From contig RBKR01000001.1 in NCBI GenBank assembly GCA_004835665.1, forward strand, positions 372,001 to 436,000: a DNA stretch of 64,000 nucleotides. The letters are read 5' to 3'. This document shows positions 9,797 through 22,972 of this stretch, in pieces (positions within the stretch are counted from its first letter, which is position 1; each line of letters opens with the position of its first letter). The translations under genes were made by a program, and so were the position numbers. The DNA comes from Phoma sp. XZ068. Taxonomy: Eukaryota; Ascomycota; Dothideomycetes; Pleosporales; Didymellaceae. Below the pieces are notes generated by a model. The model did no database searches, was not told the DNA's origin, and was given only the letters and a program-made list of their open reading frames with translations.

Positions 9797-12700
9797 AAGT
9801 TCGACTTGGAAAAGTGCTGTTTGCTAGCGCGAGTCAAAATTAAGACTTCTATCAGTCTTCTTCTCAGTTTTCTATCTTACCCTGTGTTGTGCTGTGTTCC
9901 AAGTGACCAGTGCTCCCATTACGCATCCATACTTTATTGTGCCCCATATCCTCACAAACCACATTCATATTTGCTGCCAGTGAGACATAGAACAACGATG
10001 TCTTCGTAACTACCACTTCGAAGAACGAGGCGCATTGCAATAGCGACCACAGCAAATACTAGCATTCATGCAAGGCCACCGCACAAAGCCCGAAGCTCAA
10101 CATATTGGTACAGCAACGTGGATGTTAATCAACAAACTTCCGATGCTCCGCTATCCCAAGCTTCCTCGCGCAGAACCTATCAATCCGCAAGCCCTCAGCG
10201 ATGCAATAACTCGCTATGCGCGGACCAAGAACCCACTGTATCTATTCACCTACTAGAGGACAAGGAGGACGAGGAGGATACAGCAGATGACGCATGTCCA
10301 CAAAGCATGCTCAATGTACGCTAGTGCAGTCGTTTACTGTGCGATTGGGTTCCATCGGACACGAAGACCCTCGTATCGATGCTGATCAGACAAACTAGCC
10401 CAAGGCCCGTCCCGCATCGTATCGTGCACAGCCTAGTTAGTTGTTTACACAGCCCCACTGACCTTGAAACCAGCAGTTTTGCCTTTGCCCTCTTCAACTC
10501 TGCGAACTCTATGGGTTAGTCCTCTGCGTTGCTGGCTTCAAATTGATTTTTACATTTGCTGGATTGCGTGTGAACGTATTCATGCCAAAGTCCTTCTTTA
10601 CCCACAACGAGGGGCGTGCTACTGACACCAGCGTCGTTGACTAGTCGCGAAAGTCGGCTCGCACATGATGAATGACAAGCAAGCAATATGCTCCATGACT
10701 GAGCTGCTACCGTAGAGCCACTCAGTTATGACAACAGCGATGCCCACTACCTCTTGCGAAGCTACTGAATGAGTGAAGCGCTCGGTGCGCAAGCTCGGGA
10801 GGATGCCATGAGCGCACAGATGAGTGTGCGTATTTCATTACTTATGACGAGACGACAAGCGCACCTGTACGATCGAAATGCGTGACTGATTAAAGGGAAG
10901 TATGAGGAGAGGTGTTAGAGTGAGGGGAGGCCGGATAAAAGGGTTGCACTTGTTCTTGGTGTAGGGCTGAGGGATGAGGCTGAAGTAGAGCTTTGACGTC
11001 TGAGATGTAGATCCAAGTTGTAATTTTCTTCTGAGATTGAGTACGAGAGAGTGTTGTAGGTTGTGAAAATTACAGGGTAATGCAAGCGACTCCAAAATTA
11101 TTGAGCGCGCGGTGGTGGATGTTTATGTTATATTGATATTTTTCTAGGTATAATGGCGGACAGAAAGCTGCAGTATTGCGCTCACGTTTTGGAATGGGTG
11201 GAAGCTACACTGGCATATTGATAGCAAACAGAAAGCAAAATAAACGTTCGTTGATGTGCCTAGTTCGCTGTTGTCTAATAGGGTGTATACTCACTCAAAC
11301 TTCAATTGCTGATCACCACGGCCACTTTCAAAACGTCATTCAATCGCTTCAGAATATGTTGGGAGCGTATTAGCACACTCGAACACGAAATACGCATCGG
11401 GAAGACATCTCCGGTGCAAGATCCCATTGCGCGTGCGGAAGCTTTTGCGAAACCCGCAAAAAATCCTACGATCTTCATCCTCGTGACGGTGAGTCCGAGG
11501 GAAAGGTATGCGAAACATGGACCTGCAATGGTGCAGGCTCCGATGCAGGGGGAAAGGGTTGGGTAAGATGAAACCAAGTTGGCGGGACCGCAGAATTGGG
11601 TGGCTGCATTTCAACCAACGTGCGCTTGCCGCGGGCGCGTTTGGGAAGCCGTATTCCCACGAGGCTTCGGAGCGCATATTAGTAAGGAAGCTGGGCGGCA
11701 AGGTATAGCAAGCAGTTGACATGGGAGGGTTTAGAGTTCAGGAACTGTCTCAAGGAGGCCGACATGTCGAGTATTCTGCCTCAGGCTTGAGCAAGGAGGA
11801 CTGCTGGCCGATGACATGGAAATGTGGGTGTGATGGGCCAGGCATGAGTCGGGGACGATGGATTACCAGGCAGGGATGGTAAGCGTGGTGCAAGCAAGTG
11901 TTGGTGATTTGGGACGGATATGCGCAGGATCGTTAGTGTGCTGATGTGAGGTCCAGATTGGTACGTTCGGCAGCACTCACGGCATCTTCGGTCAGAGAGG
12001 GAGACCACAGAACCTAAAAACAATGATAAGAGCAAGTTTGCGAAAGGATCTATGGACCGCAAAGCTGTGACATAAATCAGATTGTGTATACTGCCGACTC
12101 TGGGCACAAGACCTTCCTTACTACGACTTGGCAGACTCTATGCGCACCGCTGGCAGCCTTGTAGGGTTCATCTTGGCGGAAGCATACTCGACGCTTGCAT
12201 ATGCAGTTCTTACCAGAATGTGACCCAAGCGTAAACAAGGCTGGAGGTGGGCCCGGCTGGGTGGCAGCAAGTTCCTCACGCGGCTGCCGCTACCACGGCG
12301 GCATCGACATAAGTCAAAAATAACTCCAAACACACCTGACCAGCTCAAAATATCATAATTATCCGGTTAATACAGATGACGGAGCTTGTTGTACAATTAG
12401 CGAGGCAGACTCTTTCCTGGTGAAGGAGTTCAGCCTCATATTTGTGGTCAAAGCTCAGCGCAATGACCTATGTTTAGCACGGGAAGGAGCAGCCCGCTAG
12501 CGTGCTTTTGTGCTTCCCCACACCCACCAGCAACGGGAAGTTGGCGGTGAGGCTGTGAACTTGCTTGTTCGGCGACTGAAGTATGAGCTTTACATAGCTT
12601 TGCGAGGTCTACCAACGATATGTTCGGAGAGCGAGCACTCCCGGTGATTGACAATATTCTGGCGGAGCCTTCAACACAGGCGACGGTGCAACCCCTGCAG

Positions 12701-15673
12701 TGGAGGCGGGCGATAAACATCGGTATTATTGGACAGATTTGGCGGCAGAGCTGGCGCTGCACGTGCTGCACAGAGACTGCAGAGAGACGATCCTAGTTGT
12801 GACATGCAGCAGGCTGGAGAATCGCAATCTCTGTACCAGCGCCGCTGGAATCCTTCGACCCTCATTCAACCGTAAATGTACAAGCCGGAAAGGCCGAAGC
12901 CATTGTACCGAAGGAGCGGAAATTAGCATCGCGAGCACTGGTATTTGTGTAGATATTCATCGCAGTATGCTCTATTCAAGCCGCGTCAAATGCTTCGGCT
13001 CCGGGCGCTGGTGTCGACGAGGAAGGAGTATGCTGCTAGCGACAATAATCAGGCGATATGTGGGGCTCACCTTCTTCAACCTCCCAGTCCAGATCACCCA
13101 CACCCCACAGTCACGCCCAAACGACCCTCTCTGGCATTATCTAATAAACGGCGAGCTTCGCGGGAGACGGCGAATTGGTACTGTCCGCACCTGGGCATTA
13201 TGTTATAACACTCGATATTAGCATGGGAGACCTGGGATAGACAAGCAAACACTGTTGCCAACTGCATCTGTCGAGTTCAGGGTGACAGACCTTGTCAATG
13301 ATACCCCGAAGATCAACACCCTTGGCCCGATCAAACACGTGCCGATATCTCGCGTTGCCTAAATCTGGCATGCACCGCGCAGCTGGCGCGACAACAACTC
13401 CACATCGCCGTCATAAAGCCTGTTCCCTGCACAATGGTTTGTGTTCTCACCCACTTCGGCATTAAGCTCCTCACGGGAAACGGAATGCATGGCGGTACTG
13501 GAGGTGCTTGAACTTGTAACGATACGCCTGATTTGACACGCCGTTACCGAGCTTGCTAGAGCCGCGAGAGACTCTAGTATGCGCTTGCACCAAAAGAGCA
13601 AATGGCATGTCCATTTCGACAGCTGTGTTGATCGACATTCACAACTACGCACATGCCACTTCCGCTATTGTCAAAACGGGTGGACTGGGCTGCGACGGCT
13701 TGCATGCCTCAGGATAATCATGCCGGACAATGCTCCTTTCTCATCACGTCCTGTACGCGCCAGCCGTTGTTCGGCTGTATGAGCTTTCATTCGTGTGGGC
13801 AGTTGTAAGATGGCCCGTCAGGGTTCCCTTGCTAACCGACCAATGTCTCGGTCTCTTCCCGACATTCAGACGGCCCTGGCCGCCATATCCCGACCGCATG
13901 GAAAGCAAGGCAAGCCGGCCGCCAGGCAACGTGCGACAAGCAGGTCCTCCAGCCCTCCTTCAAGCGGCTCTTGGATCCTTCCGCACCTTAACATCCACAC
14001 AAAGTCAGGCAATCTTTACAGGATGCAGTCAGAAACCTTAGGTGTTCAGATGACGCACAGTCCTTGTAAAGAAACCATGCAACCAACCCTCGCCCAAGTT
14101 GAGGCGAGCAAGTCCACAATCTTGCAAGGCCCCTCGACGTCCTTGGGTGGATCTAGTGCCTCACGTTCGCGCCCGAGCCTTGGAGGGCTGAAAGCAAGAA
14201 GAAACGCTGGTTGACGTGTTCCCAAGCTTTGCGTGGGTGTGTGCGCTAAAACCGTCAGGCCTCCCGTGGGCTTCTGCTGGCAGCCGTCCGTGTGGAGATT
14301 GGAGAATCCAGTCCCGATTAGTGCGGGATCGCGACCTTTGCGACAGCTACAGCCGCGTGGCTTGCCCGGAGGGACTCTTCACCGGGCTTACGCTCTTCAT
14401 TTCTGTGCGTCCACAAATGAGCAGAACCAACGCAAAGATCATGGGTCCGCCTCCTCACAGCATGCAGCAACTCGAAATTGATGTTACGCTCTGCAACGGT
14501 CACTCCCCGTTTGTGGCTGCCGAGTGGCAGACAGTATCATCCTCGCTGATTTCCTCAGTCCTCTGCAGCGTATCTCAAGCTACAGGTGACACTACACTTT
14601 TGCCGCTACTGCATCGGCCCCCTGTCCTCATGCCAATGAAGAAGCCTTGTGCACAAATACACTAAGCGGATATTATACACCGTCTGCAGGGGCACTATCG
14701 CAGTATGCACTGCCAATCCCAGGACACGGAACCGCAGACTAAGTGCGTGACAATTCGATATCGTCATTAAAGTGCATCGCAGAAACGCGTCCTGCTATTC
14801 CTGCAAACATAGTCGCCTCGTCTGCATGTCGTGATCCTGCGCGTCGGCGTAAGCAAGCAGGAATGGTGTGCCGCTGCAGGAAGGCTGAGCGCACGGTGCA
14901 CGTTTGGCGAGTCGCTATTTCGGGTACCAAGCCACCACCCTTCATCGCAGCGTGTACCGCTCTGCTTTGGTGGTCCTGAGGCAGGGACGGTCCGCAACAT
15001 GGCGTTGCGGTGTCAACCTCTATCCACTCGAGGCCCCTGTCCCGTGCCCCATTTTTGGTGCGCGGATGCCCATTTGTCCTGAGTTGCTTATGGGAACCGT
15101 TCGGTTACACGCCCGCAGCCATGCCCGTGGGTTCCATCTTTGGACATGGTCCTTGATCGTCCACAGCACTGCCATTGGCGATTCTCCAGCAAGCATGGCC
15201 CTTGCCATTTCACAAGCGCGAGTCGGACTTCGAACATACCTCATCGCTTGTCGACAGTCCCATAATCTCAACCTCGATCCTCGTTCGGGTTTGGCTCAGG
15301 CACAGCCTGCAGGTATTTACGGTCTTTTCTCCAACCGCACGTGGGCGCAGTGCATCCTCTTACCATCCCTACATCATAAAGATCCTGATTTGGATCGGTC
15401 GACCGCCCATTCTTGGTCTACTTCACACCTCTTAGGTGTCTATTTTCCGGACGCTCGTTCCTTGACTTATCCCCACGTCCTAAGACTGCCCTGTCATTGT
15501 TGTATGGAAAGTGCGCCGGGTTGTCCAAGACATGAACGTTAGCTCCTAACCGTCTGCCGTACCACCAGTTCTGGACCGTTTATTTGGCCTTACCCGAAAC
15601 TCTACACACGGCGCGGATCCTTCCTGGCCCCATCGGTTCCAGTATATACATCGCTTTGCCTTCACTCTCGATC
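9797..15673. other. 5.9-kb gene-poor region
   Basis: No open frame here has a recognisable domain, and the longer frames (for example 12700-13221, 13795-14214 and 14216-14665 on the plus strand) look compositionally random and rich in Arg/Ser/Cys. GC content is ordinary, so it is not an obvious RIP-degraded AT island. I see no terminal repeats and no tRNA. It ends at the transcription factor gene, so part of it is presumably a long promoter or 5' leader. Confidence 0.5.
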
Positions 15674-18600
15674 ATGTCCGAAGCCCGTGACACAAGCGGC
15701 CGCCCCTTGGCTTTGACTATCGAGCAACAGCAGCAGCAGCCTGAAGACACCCACACCCACAAAGGTGGTGCACCAAAAGACAGACGTCGCAAGAGACCTT
15801 CTACATCATCGAATGATAGTACTGCAGAGCAAAAGTCTACGTCCTCTCGGCGCCGTTCCGGTACTACCAAGCCACTCACAAACGGATCGAATGCTGGCTC
15901 CGCACGCACTGCGCAACGGTCGAATACAAGCCCCAACAACATCTTAACAATGTCTACAGTCAACTACACCAAGACAGGGCGTGTTAGTAAGGCGAAGAAG
16001 GGCCTCAAAGTTCATGACTGTGAATGTGGACGTGTAAGTATATTGGCAGCCCGCCAGAATCTTCTATCAGTTGGCTTCTTATTACTTCTTTTCGAGGATC
16101 AACGAATGGAGCCGAGCAGAGCTTTGCTAACATCTTCTAGTCCTACACTCGTGCAGAACACCTGAGGTAAGTTAGGACATGCCAGTTAAAGCATTTGGCC
16201 CTAACCTTTCATCTAGACGTCACCAGCGGAACCACGCGCAAGAAGGTGTCATGGTCTGCAAATACGCCGATTGTGGCAAATCCTTCTACCGGTCTGACCT
16301 TCTGCAACGGCACGAGGAGCGACAGTAAGCTTCCAAATCTCTCGAGGTGTTCTTGAGCTAAACCAACTGCAGTAGCGAAGTTGGCAACTTTTCTCGTCAT
16401 ACGTCTGTCTCGAGTAGCGAACAGTCCGCCCATACGTCGCCTGTGGCTGTCCCAGCTTCCCTCCCTATGGCGCATACTAGTACACTCCCGCCTGCTGTAT
16501 CATATTCTCAGCAGCAGGTGATGTCCCCTCAGCTTGAGGTTACACCCTTTCCAAGGTACAATCCAAGTTTGTTTCGTACTCCTCAACTTCCTCGTACTCC
16601 GAAGATTGCTCCTTCGAACCCCAGCAATCATGTCTTTCAGTCTATTTCAAGTTTCAAGACTCCTCCGAAGTGAGTTCCTATCACACATATGCTTGACGAG
16701 CACTTATCTCATTTTCTCTCTCATTTCTTCCTGCGCAGACGTCCGATTCCTTTCTAGTGCGTAGCTGACATACACTTAGCGACCCGAAACATCAGAGCGC
16801 ATATTCGACACGACATTCCATATCAAATCCCGTTCTAGTCGATGGTATGACTACAAGCGGAGCATGGCACGACTCGTTCGCACCGTCACCTTATTCTTGC
16901 TCGAGCGGTTATGCTTCCCCAGCTGCTGGACCTGAATATGGTCACATGTATGCGACTCCACCATACGGATCGGCCATGGTCCGTACCCGCGCATCCTCGA
17001 ATGCTTCATTCATTGAGCAACCTTGGACGCATGCGTCGCAATCGCCCACATCATCCATCTCGATGCCTTATTCGTGGCCGTCCGATGATAAGAACATTAT
17101 TGCGCCGATCTTTTCCTACCCGCCTGCGTCATATCCAACGCTCAGTATGCCAATGCATAACACTATCGGCGCGATGCCGCACTACGGACCCTACAATCCG
17201 CATACTGTGGTCCAGATGGATCAAGAGGAAGAAGCGCATCTCTTCCAAGGAGAACAATACGGTATGAGCCAGTTTACGCGAACCATTCCTTCTGAGCACT
17301 TTCTGAACAATTACTGGAGGCTCTTTCATCCCACTTTCCCCGTCGTCCATCGATTCGCCTTCACCAGCCTAGAGCCATCGCCCATGCTCTACGCCGCGAT
17401 GATTGCCATTGGCGCACACTACAGTAACGATATCGACTACGCAAGGAAGCTTCACGAACGCTCCGTCAAGATGCTCGATAAGGTATAATCTTGTTGTCGA
17501 TTGAGGAGGCTATCAGCTAATGGACAGCAGCGGATGGAAACAAACATGATCAATTGCGACCGAATTTGCGATTACCAAGCCATCTTCCTTGTGGAGGTTT
17601 TCGCTCTCAATTTTGCCCGTCGATGCGCAAGGGCCCTATCGACGCGGTTGTTGGCCATGTACGAGAGGGTACGCACGCTCCTCTCATAAATGATAGCAAT
17701 GCATTGCTAACACGTCACAGCTGGCTGGGATCCCAAGTACAGACCCCTTTACTATCACGGATCCTGTGCTCCAGTCTGCTACGCGCGAGGACAATGTCCA
17801 AGATCGATGGCTACAGTGGGCTACATCATCTGTCAAACAGCGCTTACTCCTGTCATGCCATCTTCTGGACTTCCAACAATCCATGTTATTGGCGCCTGAC
17901 TACAAGTCGCCAATAACCAAGATGCTCTTGGAGGACCTACCCTTTCCATCACACAAATCTCTTTGGGACGCAACAGATCCTTATCAGTGGTCTGAAGTCG
18001 CTCAAGAGGCATTGCTTGCTCCCAGACGCATCTCTGAAGCTATTGACAGGCGTTCGATTGGAAGATACGATTCATTCCAGTCCTCAGTTCTCATCACAGC
18101 TCTTTATGGCCCATCCAGCTGCTCGACACCCCCGGATTTCAGCATCGACTCTCTGATAACGAGAGACCCAGGAACATGCCAGCAACTGATGACCGCAAAG
18201 CTTGCACAACTGGCCCCAATTCGAGCCCTGTTAGCCGTTTCGGGTGAGTCATGGGTGCTCGGCATCAAGATGACGTTGCAGCCAGAGTTTGCCGCGTTGA
18301 CAGCGACGCTGCAAGCATGGATCGGCCGCCTTTGGTCATGCCCTGCCAATGATTACCCCGAAACAACTACAGAGGCTTTACGCATATCTGTTGCCATCTT
18401 GAAACAGTCTATGAATACCAACGGGCCGCCTGCACATGGTTTACGGAGTGAGCTAGGCTTGTTCTTCGCAGCTCTGGTGTTGTGGGCTGCAACTGCTGCC
18501 GCAACTAGTAGGCTCATGGCGTCAGGGCTCTCGTCTCAACAATCGCTGTCGCCACATGTGCCGTGCTCCCAAGTCACTACCATGATACAGCCATCGATAC

Positions 18601-18974
18601 TTTCCTACGCGGCAGACCAGTCGAGCCACCTGGGACCGATACAACATATGCCAATACTACAGCAGGACTCATCATCCACTTCTTCATACCGAAGATCGTC
18701 AATGCCACACTCAGAGATCTTATCAAACACTTCGCATTTCCTATCCTCTGCAGTTGAGGATCTCCTTTCCTTCAATGTAGCAGCCTGCCAAACTGGTTGT
18801 ACAAGTCTGCTCTTCTGGGTGAAGATGCAACTCCGGAGCGCGTTCATGAACGAACGGAACTCTACAAATATCGATCCGACCGCCGCTGCACCTGAGCATG
18901 GGGAACTTGTCAATGAGGCCATCAGCTCAATCGAAAGGATGCTCAACCATGGATGGGAAGGCTGGAACATCTAA
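15674..18974 (+). CDS. C2H2 zinc-finger transcription factor with fungal-specific (MHR) domain
   Basis: This is a nuclear regulator of about 961 residues, read from seven exons: 15674-16033, 16141-16166, 16217-16324, 16373-16669, 16780-17482, 17531-17668 and 17721-18974, with matching phases. The N-terminus is basic and Ser/Gln-rich with a short poly-Gln run. Two C2H2 fingers follow: finger 1 uses Cys116, Cys118, His131 and His135 with an unusual single residue between the cysteines; finger 2 (Cys143, Cys148, His161, His165) is canonical. A Pro/Ser/Thr/Tyr-rich linker leads to the fungal transcription factor domain from about residue 436 (NYWRLFHPTFPVVHRF). The ATG at 15674 is the first in frame. 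The 26-nt second exon lies inside finger 1. The start of exon 6 could be three bases earlier (17528). The target pathway is not shown by the context. Confidence 0.85.
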
Positions 18975-19615
18975 AAAAAGTATCAGTGCGTTTCTTCTCA
19001 AGTGTGGTGCCTCTTGTTACACCACTTGTCCCTGTTTCTCATCACTTTTTTGTTTCTGTTGGTTGATCGAAGTATTTTCCTGCCTGTTGCATAGCGCTTG
19101 AGCGCCGCATGATTGCGTTTGACACGGCTTTACATTCTGATATACCCTTTCGTTCTTTTCACTTCGTTTTACCGATATCCTTTCCTACCTTCGCTTCCAG
19201 CATTATACCCCTTCCTTTCGTTTCCATCAACCCAAGGTTTTAGCTTGCATACGTACAGCGGCATCATTGCATTTGAGCTTCCTTTCTACGCATCGTTCGG
19301 CGGCTATCTTCTATAACGTGTATTTTAAGTCACATTGTACATCACCATTCATATGGAATCGCATGGCTATCTTCTACCATCTCTACCATCATTTGTTTAG
19401 TGATTTCGCCAAGTAATGGCGTGCGCTGACATGCATACACACTAATACCGACATTACCACGGCCGCGTATACTTTACTTTTGTATAGAAATTGCCAACGA
19501 CCGCGTGGCCAACATGTCCAAAAGTTTCTCACCCCGATCTCTTCCTTGGAACCGCAATTCGCCAGTCAGCCAGCGCCTCGCATAACCAACCATACTTTCA
19601 AAACCACCGCAGAAA
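18975..19615. other. Intergenic, pyrimidine-rich
   Basis: Between the transcription factor stop and the next start. A marked plus-strand T/C-rich stretch spans about 19135-19235. No gene is seen. Confidence 0.5.
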
Positions 19616-20674
19616 ATGTCGGAATCCGTGGATCCACCACCACCAACAGACCGCCCAATCCCACCTCAACACAACATCCTCATCTCCATCCCCCGCACAG
19701 CCTCAAACCTCCTCACCCACCTCCTCGCGCTCCCCTCACAGCCCTCCATCCTGCCTCATCCACGCGATGGGTACTTTTTCTTACCTGCACTCTCGCACCG
19801 CTTCGCTCACGCGACGCTAACGCGACCGTACTCATCCTGGAGCAACGCCGAGAAAGAAAGCATGGAAGCTGCATTACATCAGGGCGCGGAAGCATGGACG
19901 AATTGGGTCGAGCGCGCAGAAGCTGAAGGAAGGGGTACGTACGTAAAAGAGCACGTAAACTGGATGATTTCGCCATCCGTCGAATCCTCCTTCCTGCACC
20001 CTTTGAATTCCGCACTCGCCAGCCCCGGTCTAAACGAACCGCACGAAGTACAGAAGCAGGTGGATAATCCAACGGTCGTCCCCAATGCTTTCTGGCACCG
20101 CGTACGCGCTACTTTCCTGATTCGCCATCCTGCCCTGACATTTCCGAGTGCACTCCGTACTGCGATCGATAACGAGGGTCTCCCAGCCGTACTCACCGCG
20201 CAAACAGAAGTAGTGCAGAAGTGGGAGTCTACTTATCATTGGCACTTCTTACTCTACGCCTTCCTCACTTCCCCCCCTTACCCTCAGCCTCGTGGTGCAA
20301 CACCCCTCGTAGTCGACGCCTCTCAACTCCAAGACGAGGCGTTCGTCCGGCGCTATGCACAAGAAATAGGTCTCGACGCAAATCTCATCCTCACGCAATG
20401 GGCGTCCACCAGCGCTGAGCAGCAAGAGTCGTTAGGACGCGTAGAGCGGCGGATGAAAGATACGCTTCTTAGCAGTACGGGGATTGTGAGGGGGAAGTTG
20501 GATGTCGGGGGTATTGATATCGGTGTTGAGAGGGAGAAGTGGGAGGGGGAGTTTGGGGGTGTGTTGGCGGGGCGGTTGGAGAGGTTGGTCGAGGGTGCGA
20601 TGGGGGAGTATGAGTGGTTGTTTGAGAGGAGGTTTCAAGGGGAGGGTGGGAAAGGAGGGTTTGGTGGGGTTTGA
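19616..20674 (+). CDS. P-loop sulfotransferase-like protein
   Basis: A single-exon protein of 352 residues. Near the N-terminus ILISIPRTASNLL resembles the 5'-phosphosulfate-binding loop of sulfotransferase-fold proteins (PRTxSxxL type), and FLIRHPALTFPSALR in the middle resembles the 3'-phosphate motif (R-x-P with a following Ser). The protein therefore probably binds a nucleotide such as PAPS, but substrate and real activity are unknown. No signal peptide or membrane segment is seen, so it should be cytosolic. Base composition is odd: the first two thirds of the coding strand is extremely C-rich and the last quarter extremely G-rich (see findings). It is convergent with the sugar transporter gene. 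Confidence 0.7.
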   Translation: MSESVDPPPPTDRPIPPQHNILISIPRTASNLLTHLLALPSQPSILPHPRDGYFFLPALSHRFAHATLTRPYSSWSNAEKESMEAALHQGAEAWTNWVERAEAEGRGTYVKEHVNWMISPSVESSFLHPLNSALASPGLNEPHEVQKQVDNPTVVPNAFWHRVRATFLIRHPALTFPSALRTAIDNEGLPAVLTAQTEVVQKWESTYHWHFLLYAFLTSPPYPQPRGATPLVVDASQLQDEAFVRRYAQEIGLDANLILTQWASTSAEQQESLGRVERRMKDTLLSSTGIVRGKLDVGGIDIGVEREKWEGEFGGVLAGRLERLVEGAMGEYEWLFERRFQGEGGKGGFGGV

Positions 20675-21002
20675 TGAGGGGTGGGGAGGTTGATGTATGT
20701 TGTAGGAAAATAGGTATTTCATAGAGTAATGATATTGATGGGTTCTTCAGATGCTGTTTTACGGATTTAAATCTGTAGATAGGTACCTTCACTGGTGGGT
20801 ACTTACCTCCTGCCTCAGCTGCCATTGCGATGATTTCTTTGGATTCTTTGGATGCGAGGTGGTCACAAAGGACTATGGCAACGAAGAGATTAGTGGAAGT
20901 CACATTGGGTCAATCGTGGTGGAAGTAGTGGCATTAAAACTCAATATTTACAACACCGCCTAAACGCATGCAAGTTCGCCATGTCTATTAATATGGTGAG
21001 CT
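20675..21002. other. Convergent intergenic region
   Basis: 3' flanks of the sulfotransferase-like and sugar transporter genes. Nothing distinctive. Confidence 0.5.
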
Positions 21003-22972
21003 CTAAGAATCACTTGATCCACTACTTCCACTAGCATCGCTCCGTGGCTCATCCACTTCAAGTCGAGTATACTTAAACATCCTCGCGCCTACCTTATTGC
21101 GGAAGAGCGTATCGATCTGTGCAAAGGTTCTCCCTTTTGTCTCTGGCAACCGCCACCAAGACCAAAAAAGCCCAAGCACCGAAGTGCCGGCCCAGAAGAA
21201 TCCTGCCTTAGCACCCCATGCCCAAGCAGTCGGATTCAACATCCTTGGAGTGACGATGTTGGTAATGATTCCGGAGATATTGTAGCAGTTGCGCGCTAGC
21301 ACGATAGTTTTGGAGCGCAGGCGGGTGGAGGGAATCTCGGAGACGAGCGTGTAGCAGAGGGGGCCGATAGTGGCGTCATAGACGGCGGTGAAGACGAGGA
21401 GGAGTGCAGCGATGGCCCAAGGAATTGCACCGCCTGCGTCGGTGTCGTGGCTTGGTGTGCTTGCGTCGCCAGTCGAAGCGCTGAAAGTGCGGGTGTGCGG
21501 AATGCACGCAAGAATACCAATCAACAAAACACAGAGAAACGTGAGCCCTTGGCCGGATAGGTAGATCGTGCGGCGTCCGAGGTAGGAGAGGAGAAACCAG
21601 GATGCGAGAACGCCGAGCAAGCCAAGGGCAAATTGGGCGAGGGAGAGTGTGAATGCATGTTTGGCACCGAGGCCGGCTTGTTCGTCTGTATGAATGTTAG
21701 AATGAAGACCGAGGGTCATTCTTCCATGTGAAAATAAACAGGCAAGACATACAGAAGTAAGTTGAGAAACCCATGAATGTGCTGCCGCATAAGGTCTGGA
21801 TGATCCAGCACATGCACGTTATCTCAGTCCTTCTCTTGTCTACCCCTTTAAGGCAGTCAACATATCTTGTCCCACTCTGCGCTTCTCTTTCAGCGTCATT
21901 GGTCAGCTGGAGATTTTCCAAGGTTCCCTCCAGACCTGCATCAAAGTCTGCATCTGGTTCATTTTCATTCTGCTTGCGCAAGCGTCGAAGCGAGTCCTTC
22001 GCCTCCTTGAAGCGATTCTGGCGAACGAGCCACCAAGGAGATTCAGGAGCCAGCAGCACAACGACAAATATGGGGACCGGGAACGCCCATTGGAGAGCGA
22101 AGGGAATTCTGTATGCCCATTGCGAAGAGATTGAGAGAGTGGAACGAAGGACGATTGATGCGATCAACTGACCTATCACCCAGCATGCATTGACATATCT
22201 GTCCACGTTAACAAGTCCCTTTCACCTAGATAGAAAATGAGCTTGAGTCATCAATGATGTGTACGTACGTAGTCAAGTATCCTCGCAACCTCACAGGAAG
22301 CACATCACTCGCGTACACCGTGCTGATAGTCTGAAATACACCCCACGGCGCACCAAGTAAACACTGCCCTACCAGTAAAACTGGTTTACTGGTCGCAAAG
22401 AACGTGATCGTGATGAACGCCGTGATTGACGTCAACCCAATCATGAGTGTCCTTCGATACCCGATCTTCTCAGCTAACCAACCCGCTAAGAAAAGTCCAA
22501 TAATTTGGCCTGCCAGCGCGCCGTTGACCAAAGCGCTCTGCCATTCGGCGCTGATTTCGTAGTCACCATTACGTTGCAGCGTGCCAAACTGTTGTAGGAA
22601 GGGATCGAGAGAGTACAGATTTGGGACGAGGATGGTGGAGTAGCCCTCCATTATCAGTGTTAAGGAGAACAGAACCGACCACATGATTGCTTTTGGGTAC
22701 CGACGGAGGCATTGGCGGAGGGTCATGTTTTGCTCAGCATCTGGAATGGCGGCCGGGGTTGTGGGCGTTCTTGGTAAGCATGGCGTAGCTGAGTTGTATG
22801 TTGTATTTGTACAAGTAGTGGAGAGGTTTGTATTGTCGGAGCTGTCGGAGCAACTTCTATGCTGGCGTTGTAAGGATGGAGTCGAAGCTTGTTCTGCTAT
22901 AGTTTGTACGTCTGTCCTGCTGGCCGGTGTCATTTTCCCTGGTGATTCTGTCACAGCCAATCCGGTAAGCAT
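21003..22972 (-). CDS. MFS sugar transporter, alpha-glucoside (maltose) permease type
   Basis: Plasma-membrane proton symporter of the SP family with about 610 residues if the ATG at 22972 is used, or 597 from 22933. Exons: 22972-22269, 22198-21753 and 21685-21003; phases agree. Family signs are the loop GWLAEKIGYRR, PESPWWLVR after segment 6 and the C-terminal PETKGRTFAQID. The combination LRGYLTTYVN plus a long acidic loop before segment 7 is typical of the alpha-glucoside branch. The open frame runs further upstream with another ATG at 23062, so the start is uncertain; the hydrophobic stretch there could include an unrecognised intron. Substrate specificity is inferred from family resemblance only. 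Confidence 0.85.

Noticed and set aside
11302..11577. Overlapping open frames on both strands with protein-like composition
   Set aside because: Neither frame begins with ATG, no domain is recognised, and no supporting exons were found around them.
12700..13221. 173-codon plus-strand open frame in the gene-poor region
   Set aside because: The translation is Arg/Cys-rich without hydrophobic patterning or motif, and competing frames of similar length exist on the other strand.
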